A stretch of 38,749 nt of DNA from Desulfobacterales bacterium (GTDB taxonomy: Bacteria; Desulfobacterota; Desulfobacteria; Desulfobacterales; JAHEIW01): assembly GCA_020348305.1 (NCBI GenBank), contig CP070746.1:1186283-1225031 (forward strand). The letters are read 5' to 3'. How positions within the stretch are numbered: the stretch's first letter is position 1; each line of letters opens with the position of its first letter. Below, piece by piece: positions 1 through 10,927 of the stretch. The notes under the pieces were generated by a model. That model was not told the origin of the DNA. It made no database searches and was given only the letters and a program-made list of their open reading frames with translations. The position numbers and the translations under genes are program-made.

Positions 1-2
1 AT

Positions 3-332
3 GATTATCCCAAGGTCATAAAACCGTTTTATATGCGCATAAATGATGATCAGGAAACCGTGGCGGCTATGGATGTATTAGTACCCAATATTGGTGAAAT
101 CATTGGCGGAAGCCAGCGTGAAGAACGCCTTCGAGTCTTGGAAGCGCGTATGGTTGAGATGGGGATGGATAAAGCCCCTTATTGGTGGTATCTGGATGCT
201 CGCAGATATGGAAGCGTACCCCACAGCGGATTTGGATTAGGTTTTGAACGCCTGCTAATGCTGATCACCGGCATAAATAATATCCGGGATGTCATTCCTT
301 TCCCAAGAACGCCGAGCAGTATTGAATTCTAG
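3..332 (+). CDS. asnS: Asparaginyl-tRNA synthetase, C-terminal fragment
   Basis: The window opens inside this gene; about 109 codons remain and the reading frame runs open to the left edge. The product charges tRNA-Asn with asparagine in the cytoplasm. The visible part is the end of the class II synthetase catalytic domain: GGSQREERL, the [18 protein letters not shown] block containing the class II motif 3 arginine, and the terminal [14 protein letters not shown] segment. AsnRS-type enzymes characteristically end close to this PFPRTP motif. AspRS and LysRS share motif 3 but not this ending. The gene is followed by a strong terminator-like structure and faces the convergent thymidylate synthase gene, so it is probably the last gene of its transcript. 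The N-terminal anticodon-binding domain lies outside the window. Confidence 0.95.
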   Translation, partial: DYPKVIKPFYMRINDDQETVAAMDVLVPNIGEIIGGSQREERLRVLEARMVEMGMDKAPYWWYLDARRYGSVPHSGFGLGFERLLMLITGINNIRDVIPFPRTPSSIEF

Positions 333-395
333 ATATACCAGCCTATTTATCTGAAAAACTTGACAAAAACTACATTGTAGGATAATAAAATAAAT

Positions 396-474
396 GAGCG
401 TAAGGAAGCCGACTACCGTAAGGCGTCGGGGGGTTTTTCCAGCCTTTCCATACTTCCTTGCGCTCACTTTTTTT
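396..474 (+). terminator. Nested hairpin terminator after asnS
   Basis: The outer arms are gagcgtaaggaag (396-408) and cttccttgcgctc (453-465), complementary except for one G-U type pair, followed by a T-run at 468-474. Inside lies a second hairpin, ccgac (409-413) with gtcgg (425-429), followed by GGGG and TTTTT. Either could stop transcription from asnS. Its position between the convergent asnS and thyA genes fits a terminator, possibly working in both directions. Confidence 0.7.
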
Positions 475-605
475 GGAACTGATACATTTTCTATTTTTTT
501 ATGTCAATAATGAAATATCTTGTTAATTTATGAATGTTGGTTTTTAAATCATACTTGGCAGCAATCTAAAAATTTAATACAATTGGTCATAAAACCCAAA
601 TAAGC

Positions 606-1439
606 TTACGTCTTCAAACATCGCAATTTCGCAAGATCTTCTGCATATCCATACAAATGAAGCCCTTTGCTCTCAACGACCATTTTTCCGTCCTTAACTT
701 TGATCTCGCTTGCCATATATTCTTTGAGGTTCTGAATTGCCGCCAGATTTGCCGGAAATCCATTCCAAAGATCCCAGGAACGGAAATAGACAAAGAAGTG
801 AAGGGTATCATTCTGAATACGGGTGTCGATAGATCTTAAACAAGGAGGATCGAGTAAGGTAAGATCAGAGGGGTGCGCAACTTGTAAAACCATTTGGTTG
901 TTGCGTTGGCCAAATCTTTTATAGGTATCAATCACCCATTCGATTTGATTTAAATAAATTTGGCCGTCTTCTTCAAATATAACCTTTCCGTCAACTTCGC
1001 GCTTATCGATGATTTCGCCAATGTTTTGTTTCCACCAGGCTAATTTATCACCGGAAAGTGGCACTTTAGTCAGCCGTTCGCCATAGGTATACGATTCACC
1101 CGGTTCCTTGCGGGGCGACATTAGATATTCAATGTAAGCCCGGTCATAACCCGGTCCACCGTAAATATAATTGTATTCCACAGGGTTTGGGATACCACAG
1201 GAAGGGGGAATATCCGGTATCAAGGGTTGAGTACCTGGATATTTGATGTATCCCATAAAGTAATCATATTCAAGACGCGTTTGTCCAGCATAGGATCCCC
1301 GATCAATAACAAACCGTTTACCATAATCAAGTATATCATGAACGGCTTGAAACCAAAGATCCGGTAAATCTCTGGCATCTATTTTGTGAATATCCATCTT
1401 GTTATGATTATCAGTTTCAATATGACCTTCAACGCGCAA
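606..1439 (-). CDS. thyA: Thymidylate synthase, methanogen/archaeal-like type
   Basis: Predicted to make dTMP from dUMP with methylene-tetrahydrofolate. The fold signature is in the C-terminal half: PPCLRSID carries the candidate catalytic cysteine, FRSWDLWNGFPANLAAIQ matches the RSxD...GxPxN dUMP/folate-binding block, and GLHLYGYAEDL corresponds to the late DxHxY-like segment. The sequence is unlike the classical E. coli ThyA layout and closer to the ThyA-like enzymes of methanogens, some relatives of which hydroxymethylate dCMP instead. A dUMP/dCMP hydroxymethylase role cannot be excluded. The longest frame begins at a TTG at 1439; an ATG at 1397 (MDIHKIDARD) is an alternative, and neither has a strong ribosome site. 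The gene lies 30 bp after gyrB on the same strand and is probably cotranscribed with dnaN-gyrB. Confidence 0.75.
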   Translation of the reverse strand: MRVEGHIETDNHNKMDIHKIDARDLPDLWFQAVHDILDYGKRFVIDRGSYAGQTRLEYDYFMGYIKYPGTQPLIPDIPPSCGIPNPVEYNYIYGGPGYDRAYIEYLMSPRKEPGESYTYGERLTKVPLSGDKLAWWKQNIGEIIDKREVDGKVIFEEDGQIYLNQIEWVIDTYKRFGQRNNQMVLQVAHPSDLTLLDPPCLRSIDTRIQNDTLHFFVYFRSWDLWNGFPANLAAIQNLKEYMASEIKVKDGKMVVESKGLHLYGYAEDLAKLRCLKT

Positions 1440-1469
1440 CGCGAATCCCGCAATCCGTACCTCATATCC

Positions 1470-5032
<3,563 letters not shown>

Positions 5033-5500
5033 CCGCTAATCCTTTTTCTTTTTTATATAAATTATTAATAATGAATAAGCTTTGTCAATAAGTCTAATAA
5101 CTTTTTAATCTACTTAACTTATATAATAATTTTGCTCATCTAAACGTCGATAACGTGACGGAAAAAACATTAAAAAGGTTTTTATATCAACAATACTTAT
5201 TTTTTTGTTTATAACCTACATCTTTTCATTAAAATATAGATAAAAAAGTTCATAAGATAGAAGTTAACAAAAAAAAACACCATATATGGTATTTGAAAAG
5301 ATTTTTAATAAGTATATAGCGTGTTTGCTTATTTGATACAAGAAAATATTACTATTAAAAAAAATAAGTAAATATGGTATGTATGTTTGGGTAAATCCGT
5401 TCGCCCGTTAACCGGTTGGTATGTTGGGTAGCTAAATAAAATACTTACATTATAGCTGAATAAATAATGGAAGAAAATATAAAGTTTTTCAGGGTTACCT
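5033..5500. other. AT-rich divergent spacer between dnaN and the helicase gene
   Basis: This 468-bp stretch has no convincing gene. It is conspicuously AT-rich with many A and T runs, especially 5041-5380. It contains the dnaN promoter. The helicase start is preceded by CAGGGTTACCT, giving a usable ribosome site. I searched by eye for TTATNCACA-type DnaA boxes on both strands and found none, so an origin of replication is not supported despite the position beside dnaN. Confidence 0.6.
5061..5088 (-). promoter_or_regulatory. Sigma70-type promoter for dnaN-gyrB(-thyA)
   Basis: On the minus strand TTGACA (5088-5083, perfect -35) is separated by 16 bp from AATAAT (5066-5061, five of six -10 matches). 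A transcript would start near 5054, leaving an approximately 20-nt leader with the AAGGA ribosome site before the dnaN ATG. Confidence 0.55.
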
Positions 5501-8500
5501 ATGGAATTTATTACCGATCTTCACGTTCATTCAAAATTTTCCAGAGCCACAGCAAAGAATCTTGATCTTGAAAATTTATATATTGCAGCGCAATTAAAAG
5601 GCATCACCGTTGTAGGAACAGGTGATTTTACATTTCCGGCTTGGTTTTCAGAGATTAATAAAAAATTAGTTCAGGCTGAACCGGGTTTGTTTAAGCTCAG
5701 AGATAAACTCGCAGACCTTTGTGACCAGAAGGTTCCGCAGTCCTGTCGAGGTATTGTTCGGTTTATTTTAGCGACCGAAATCAGCAACATCTACAAGAAA
5801 AATGGAAAGACCAGAAAAAATCATAACCTTGTATTCGTACCCGATTTAGAAATTGCTGGGCAGTTTATCGCGAAACTAGATAAAATCGGGAATATAAAAT
5901 CTGATGGGAGACCCATCCTCGGATTAGATGCCCGTGATCTACTTGAGATTGTTCTTGATACTTCCGACCAAGCCTATTTAATACCTGCCCACATATGGAC
6001 TCCATGGTTTTCGTTACTGGGATCTAAATCCGGCTTTGATTCAATCGAAGAATGTTTCGAAGACCTTACACCAAATATCTTTGCGGTTGAAACCGGATTA
6101 TCTTCGGATCCTCCAATGAATTGGCGAGTTTCCGGATTGGATGGTTTGACGCTAATTTCCAATTCAGATGCACACTCGCCATCGAATTTAGGCCGTGAGG
6201 CTAATCTTTTTGATACCGAACTTTCGTATACAGCTATAAAATCTGCTATCAAATCGGGCGATCCCAAACAATTTTTAGGCACTTTTGAATTCTATCCGGA
6301 AGAGGGAAAATATCATTTGGATGGCCATCGAAATTGCAAGGTTCAACTGTGGCCCCAAAAAACCATAGCTTTTGATGGAAAATGTCCGGAATGTGGCAAA
6401 CCGTTAACTCTCGGTGTACTTTATCGAGTTATAGAGTTGGCAGATCGGGAGGACGGTCAAAAACCCCAAAAACATCACACTTATCGCAGTATCATTCCCT
6501 TGGTTGATATATTAGCTGAAATTTTACGTGTGGGTCCGAAGAGCAAAAGAGTCAATCAGGCCTATTTGACGGCCCTTAATAAATTAGGATCTGAATTTAA
6601 CATCCTCCATTATCTGAAACCGGATGCGATTGATACGCCAGGCATACCTCTGCTTGGGGAAGCGGTTAAACGCATGCGCCACAAACAAATAGAGATAAAT
6701 CCAGGTTATGATGGTGAATATGGGAAAGTAAAAATCTTTGGACTACATGAACGCAACCAATTAATTGGCCAACAACCCCTTTTTTCTATATCGCCAATTA
6801 AATCCCACACAAAAAAAGTTTCGAATCAAAAAACAAAGCAATCCAAAAAAGGATTCAAAGCCGATCGGAAGTATCCTCAAAGTGTTGACCTAGAAAATTC
6901 CGCCAATAAAAAAGATTCTACTGATATTATAGGCCAACTGAATAAGGAACAGCGTCGAGCTGTTCAATATACTGGCGGTCCTCTAATGATGGTCGCCGGG
7001 CCGGGAACCGGAAAAACCCGCACACTGACTCACCGAATCGCCTATTTAATTGGCCAAAAAGGCATTGCACCCCAAAACATACTCGCGGTCACCTTTACCA
7101 ACAAAGCAGTTGAAGAGATGCGCGAAAGACTTCAGATCTTGTTAGTTGGTGCCCATCAACTTCCATTTGTGGCCACCTTTCATGCGTTTTGTTTAAAAGT
7201 ACTAAACGATCTGACTGAGACAAAGGCAGAAATAATTATCGATGAAGATAATCGAAAATATCTGTTATCTGAAGCTATAAGGTATGTGCTGAATACAGGA
7301 ATTAATATTTCGTTAAAACCACAATCCCTGTTAAATAAGATCATTGAAGCCAAACAACAAATACTTTCACCGGAAGATCTTCTTAAAGAACCTGCTGATG
7401 AAGCTGAAGCTAAACTCGTTTCTGAAGTATATCGGACATATCAAGAGCTCTTGTCCATACAAGGCTTAAATGACTATGAAGATTTGATATTTAAAGTTGT
7501 CCGATTATTTGAGACAAATTACCAAGTGTGTCGCTCATATCAGGATATTTACAGGCATATTTTTGTAGATGAATACCAGGATTTGAATCAGGGGCAGTAC
7601 AGAATTATTCGGGCCCTGGCACCGCCCGAGAATCCGGATAATGATATATGTGTCATCGGGGATCCCGATCAATCTATATATGGATTTAGAGGATCCGATA
7701 TGACCTATTTTAAACGGTTTGTTCAGGATTATCCGAACGCCGGGATCATTCATCTCACGCGGAATTATCGTTCGACCGAGACCATCCTTGATGCTTCCTA
7801 TCAGGTTATCAAAGAGCATCGAGTTCAACCCTCTGATTCTCGCATCTTTTCACAGATTGATGGGGTTAAAACCATCGGTATTTTTGAGCTTGTCAATGAA
7901 ATAGAGGAAGCCAAAGCAGTTGCTCGAATCATCGAAAAACTGGTGGGTGGAACAGGATTTCATTCCGTCGATACCGGTGCGATCGATGACGCTAACCTTT
8001 CAAGCGCTCGAAGTTATTCTGATTTTGCAGTGCTATATAGGATAAATGAGCAGCATCGGATTATCGCCGAGGTTTTTGAAATGACCGGGATACCCTTTCA
8101 AATTGCCAGCAGGGAAAATGCGCTCAACCAATTCGGCTTATCGGAATTGCTATCCTTTTTAAGGGTTGTCGAGGGATGTGCTGGATATGGGGATCATGAA
8201 ACGGTGATGCGTCATTCCATATCTGGTATCGGTAAAAAGACCCTAAAATTATTTAAAAATTGGTGTTATCAAAATCGATTTTCATTACATGAAGGGCTTA
8301 GAAAGGCAAAACGGTTTCCCGTACCAGGGCTGAACGCATCCAAACAACAGATCCTAAATGACTTTACAGATCATCTACTGAAGCTGGAAGAAAAGATGGC
8401 CATAATGACGGTTGCCGAAAAACTAATTTTTCTTAGTGAAAACAGTAAATTATCCACAACGTTTAACAATGATACCAAAGCAAGAGATGCTTTAGATAAT

Positions 8501-8935
8501 TTAGTGGAATTTTCAAAAGCTTTCGGAACCCATATGGCTGATTTTCTGGCCGCTGTGGCGCTTCACACAGATACCGACGCCTATGCATTACGGGTTGAAA
8601 AAGTTTCGCTAATGACCATGCATGCTGCTAAAGGTCTGGAATTTCCGGTTGTATTTATCACCGGTTGCGAGCAGGATTACATTCCCTTTGAGCGCTCCAG
8701 TGATGAACCTCAGGATATACAAGAAGAAAGACGGCTTTTTTATGTGGCCATGACCCGTGCCATGGAACGATTATATTTTACACGTGCCGAAAAGCGTAGA
8801 ATATATGGCAAACCGGAATCCCGCCATTTATCACCCTTTGTCGCCGATATTGAAACTCGCCTTAAAAAAAGTGAAAGCCCGCAAGTAAAAAAGAAAAAAA
8901 AGAAGACAGATCAAAAGCAACTGACGCTCTTCTAA
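5501..8935 (+). CDS. EndoQ-like PHP endonuclease fused to UvrD/PcrA-type helicase
   Basis: The product has 1144 residues and two enzymes in one chain. Residues 1-430 match the endonuclease Q family: a PHP metallo-domain (D6-L-H8-V-H10, E93, H164 in PAHIWTPW, D223-A-H225 in NSDAHSP), a zinc-finger-like segment (H276, C279, C295, C298) and a helical part (LDxLGSEFNILHYL, then NPGYDGEYG). Archaeal EndoQ nicks DNA 5' of uracil, hypoxanthine and abasic sites. Residues about 480-1110 are a superfamily 1 helicase: Walker A GPGTGKT (500-506), VDEYQD (689-694), GDPDQSIYGFRG, LTRNYRS, TMHAAKGLEFPVVFI and VAMTRA. A lysine-rich tail ends in QLTLF (1140-1144), resembling the QxxLF beta-clamp-binding motif; QQPLF at 424-428 also fits. 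The gene is divergent from dnaN. Domain calls are firm from motifs; the coupled nick-and-unwind role is inference. Confidence 0.9.
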   Translation: MEFITDLHVHSKFSRATAKNLDLENLYIAAQLKGITVVGTGDFTFPAWFSEINKKLVQAEPGLFKLRDKLADLCDQKVPQSCRGIVRFILATEISNIYKKNGKTRKNHNLVFVPDLEIAGQFIAKLDKIGNIKSDGRPILGLDARDLLEIVLDTSDQAYLIPAHIWTPWFSLLGSKSGFDSIEECFEDLTPNIFAVETGLSSDPPMNWRVSGLDGLTLISNSDAHSPSNLGREANLFDTELSYTAIKSAIKSGDPKQFLGTFEFYPEEGKYHLDGHRNCKVQLWPQKTIAFDGKCPECGKPLTLGVLYRVIELADREDGQKPQKHHTYRSIIPLVDILAEILRVGPKSKRVNQAYLTALNKLGSEFNILHYLKPDAIDTPGIPLLGEAVKRMRHKQIEINPGYDGEYGKVKIFGLHERNQLIGQQPLFSISPIKSHTKKVSNQKTKQSKKGFKADRKYPQSVDLENSANKKDSTDIIGQLNKEQRRAVQYTGGPLMMVAGPGTGKTRTLTHRIAYLIGQKGIAPQNILAVTFTNKAVEEMRERLQILLVGAHQLPFVATFHAFCLKVLNDLTETKAEIIIDEDNRKYLLSEAIRYVLNTGINISLKPQSLLNKIIEAKQQILSPEDLLKEPADEAEAKLVSEVYRTYQELLSIQGLNDYEDLIFKVVRLFETNYQVCRSYQDIYRHIFVDEYQDLNQGQYRIIRALAPPENPDNDICVIGDPDQSIYGFRGSDMTYFKRFVQDYPNAGIIHLTRNYRSTETILDASYQVIKEHRVQPSDSRIFSQIDGVKTIGIFELVNEIEEAKAVARIIEKLVGGTGFHSVDTGAIDDANLSSARSYSDFAVLYRINEQHRIIAEVFEMTGIPFQIASRENALNQFGLSELLSFLRVVEGCAGYGDHETVMRHSISGIGKKTLKLFKNWCYQNRFSLHEGLRKAKRFPVPGLNASKQQILNDFTDHLLKLEEKMAIMTVAEKLIFLSENSKLSTTFNNDTKARDALDNLVEFSKAFGTHMADFLAAVALHTDTDAYALRVEKVSLMTMHAAKGLEFPVVFITGCEQDYIPFERSSDEPQDIQEERRLFYVAMTRAMERLYFTRAEKRRIYGKPESRHLSPFVADIETRLKKSESPQVKKKKKKTDQKQLTLF

Positions 8936-9126
8936 AGGCATAGTGCCTCGCGCAGTTTGAGAATCGTTATAATTTAAGTTGTTTGGGTTTTGGCCGATAT
9001 ATTTCATATTGTTTTTAAATTAAAAGTGAACTATAAAATTATTATAAGCTAGTGAAAAGAAAAAGAAACGTGTTGCTGGCATCAATAAAGTACTTCACAG
9101 AAGACGCCAAGGATACGCTATAAATA

Positions 9127-9729
9127 ATGATGCGTTGGAGCGCAATTAAATTTGCTTACTATCTTGCTGCTTTTTCAATTGGTTTGCTTCTTGCAACCGT
9201 ATTTCCCGTAAATGCCGACATCTATATGTATATCGACGACAAAGGTGTCATGCATTTTACCAATACGCCCACCTCTTCCGATCGCGAATATAAGGTCTAT
9301 ATTCGGGAACGGTCATACAATTCTGGAACCTTTTATCATACAGACGAATATGATGAACTGATAGGCGATGCGTCAGAGCTCTACGGTGTTGATTCTCGGC
9401 TGGTGAAGGCTATTATTAAGGTCGAGTCGGATTTTAACCCACGAGCAATTTCTAAAAAAGGGGCCATGGGATTGATGCAAATCATGCCAGAAAATCTCCA
9501 ACGTCTAGATATTGAAAATCCATTTGATCCGCAGCAAAACATTATGGGGGGTACCCGCTATTTCAAGCAGCTTTACGACCGTTTTAATGGAAAATTGGTC
9601 TTATCCCTTGCGGCTTACAATGCCGGCCCTACTGTAGTGGATCAATATAAATCCATTCCGCCATACAAAGAGACGGAAGAATATGTGCAAAGAGTTTTAA
9701 GCGCCTATCGTAATTTTAAAAATCTATAA
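9127..9729 (+). CDS. Secreted lytic transglycosylase with DUF4124 domain
   Basis: Cleaves peptidoglycan glycan strands in the periplasm, forming 1,6-anhydromuropeptides. The 200-residue protein starts with a signal peptide or anchor (hydrophobic YYLAAFSIGLLLATVFPVNA). A short DUF4124-like segment follows (DIYMYIDDKGVMHFTNTP). The SLT domain runs from about residue 80: SRLVKAIIKVESDFNP with the catalytic glutamate, KGAMGLMQIMPEN, GGTRYFKQLYDRFNG and LAAYNAGP. These motifs are the standard set for family 1 Slt/MltE-like enzymes. The start is an ATGATG; the first ATG was taken. It lies 191 bp after the helicase gene on the same strand, but that gap has no clear signal and a functional link is doubtful. 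Confidence 0.9.
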   Translation: MMRWSAIKFAYYLAAFSIGLLLATVFPVNADIYMYIDDKGVMHFTNTPTSSDREYKVYIRERSYNSGTFYHTDEYDELIGDASELYGVDSRLVKAIIKVESDFNPRAISKKGAMGLMQIMPENLQRLDIENPFDPQQNIMGGTRYFKQLYDRFNGKLVLSLAAYNAGPTVVDQYKSIPPYKETEEYVQRVLSAYRNFKNL

Positions 9730-9740
9730 ATTCCTGCCTC

Positions 9741-9759
9741 GCTTCATTCCAAATGAAGC
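9741..9759. terminator. Short perfect hairpin between convergent genes
   Basis: gcttcatt (9741-9748) and aatgaagc (9752-9759) form an 8-bp perfect stem with a 3-base loop, 12 bp after the transglycosylase stop and facing the end of the homocysteine methyltransferase gene. There is no clear T-run, so it is only a weak terminator candidate. Confidence 0.35.
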
Positions 9760-9803
9760 TCCCATCAGCAAGCTGGCGGGGGCCATATTCAAAGATCTTT
9801 ATT

Positions 9804-10667
9804 TTATAGTAGGTTCTTTACGGCGAGAATGTGCGCTGGAGATGTACCGCAGCAACCACCAACCAGACGTGCCCCTGCGTTTATGCATTCAGCCATACCT
9901 GAGGCAAATTCTTTTGGAGACAGGTCAAAAACTGTTTGATTGTCAATTAATTTTGGCATACCTGCATTCGGCATTGACAATATGGGCAAAGATGTTTCTT
10001 GCCCGAGCTTTGCGACAACCGATGCCATTTGTGAGGGGTCCAGATCGCCGCAGTTCGCACCGATCGCATGAACGCCTTGCTCCGTTAACGCTTTAGCGCA
10101 TACCTTGACTGAATTGCCCATCATAGTGTGCTCACCATTTTTCGAATTTGCAAAAGCCATAGAAACGATGATTGGCAGCGAAGCAACGTTTTTACATGCG
10201 CGTACTGCGCATAGTGCTTCGTTTATATCGATCATCGTTTCGATTATGAAGCCGTCCACTCCGCCGCCGGCCAACAATGCTGCCTGCTCCTTAAATGCCT
10301 GATAAGCATCTTCTTCTGACAGATCACCGTAAGGTTCAAGCAATTTGCCGGTTGAACTGATGTCACCCAGCACATATAACCGATTGCCTGCTGCAGATTT
10401 CGCCAACTGAACACCTTGCTGGTTTACTTCTTTTACACTGATACCTAATTGGTGGGTTTTAATGTAGATTCTATTCATGGTGAGCGTATTGGTTATTAAA
10501 ATATCACATCCACATTCAGCGTATTCTTTGTGAATGGCCAATACCATGTCTGGATGCGTGACATTATTCTGCCCACCCATCTCCAAACCGGAGGTGGCCA
10601 GTTCGGTGCCCATCGCACCATCCAGCAGAATAACATCTTTGTTTAAGATTAATTCAGATAAATTCAT
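9804..10667 (-). CDS. Homocysteine S-methyltransferase family protein (single Hcy domain)
   Basis: A 287-residue zinc-dependent barrel that binds homocysteine and transfers a methyl group to it. The sequence begins ILLDGAMGTELATSG, the usual Hcy-domain opening, has ITNTLTMNR, and shows the zinc-ligand cysteines in GANCGD and GGCCGTSP. It corresponds to the first domain of cobalamin-dependent MetH; the folate, corrinoid and activation domains are absent. The methyl donor therefore must be another protein's corrinoid or a small methyl donor such as S-methylmethionine. The sequence does not tell which. Its ATG directly abuts the stop of the PspB-like gene (TAA-ATG), suggesting cotranscription and coupled translation. 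Confidence 0.82.
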   Translation of the reverse strand: MNLSELILNKDVILLDGAMGTELATSGLEMGGQNNVTHPDMVLAIHKEYAECGCDILITNTLTMNRIYIKTHQLGISVKEVNQQGVQLAKSAAGNRLYVLGDISSTGKLLEPYGDLSEEDAYQAFKEQAALLAGGGVDGFIIETMIDINEALCAVRACKNVASLPIIVSMAFANSKNGEHTMMGNSVKVCAKALTEQGVHAIGANCGDLDPSQMASVVAKLGQETSLPILSMPNAGMPKLIDNQTVFDLSPKEFASGMAECINAGARLVGGCCGTSPAHILAVKNLL

Positions 10668-10874
10668 TTATAAATCAGAAAACTGCCTAGTTCGCTCTTT
10701 TTCCAAAACAATTGTTTCCAGATTGGCTATTCTGTCTTCCAATCTCGATATACGTTGGGAAAGGTTCTCAAAGTCCTCATTCGTTTTCTTTGATTCGGAC
10801 TTAAATCGCGCTCTGTATATGCCGCTAAATGCTGCAATGGCTACTATAATTACAACGGCTGTCCACATATTCAT
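10668..10874 (-). CDS. PspB-like small membrane protein
   Basis: A 68-residue protein: one N-terminal membrane helix (TAVVIIVAIAAFSGIYRARF) followed by a charged coiled coil (ENLSQRISRLEDRIANLETIV). This layout, with the RIxxLExI core, matches the phage-shock protein B family, a cytoplasmic-membrane partner of PspC that relieves PspA inhibition under envelope stress. No pspA, pspC or pspF is visible in the window, so the assignment is by shape and short motif only. The gene is short but has a natural start, a membrane helix and a tight junction to the next gene, which argues that it is real. Upstream, aggagt-like bases give an acceptable ribosome site. Confidence 0.65.
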   Translation of the reverse strand: MNMWTAVVIIVAIAAFSGIYRARFKSESKKTNEDFENLSQRISRLEDRIANLETIVLEKERTRQFSDL

Positions 10875-10927
10875 TAGTTTTACTCCTTGATAACATTTTT
10901 TTCACTCATGCTAGACTTGCCAGAGGC

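Noticed and set aside
255..467. Minus-strand 70-codon frame overlapping the asnS end
   Set aside because: It lies across the asnS coding sequence and the terminator hairpin, and its product has no recognisable feature.
5041..5400. Replication origin at the dnaN spacer
   Set aside because: No TTATNCACA-type DnaA box was found on either strand by eye; AT-richness alone is not enough.
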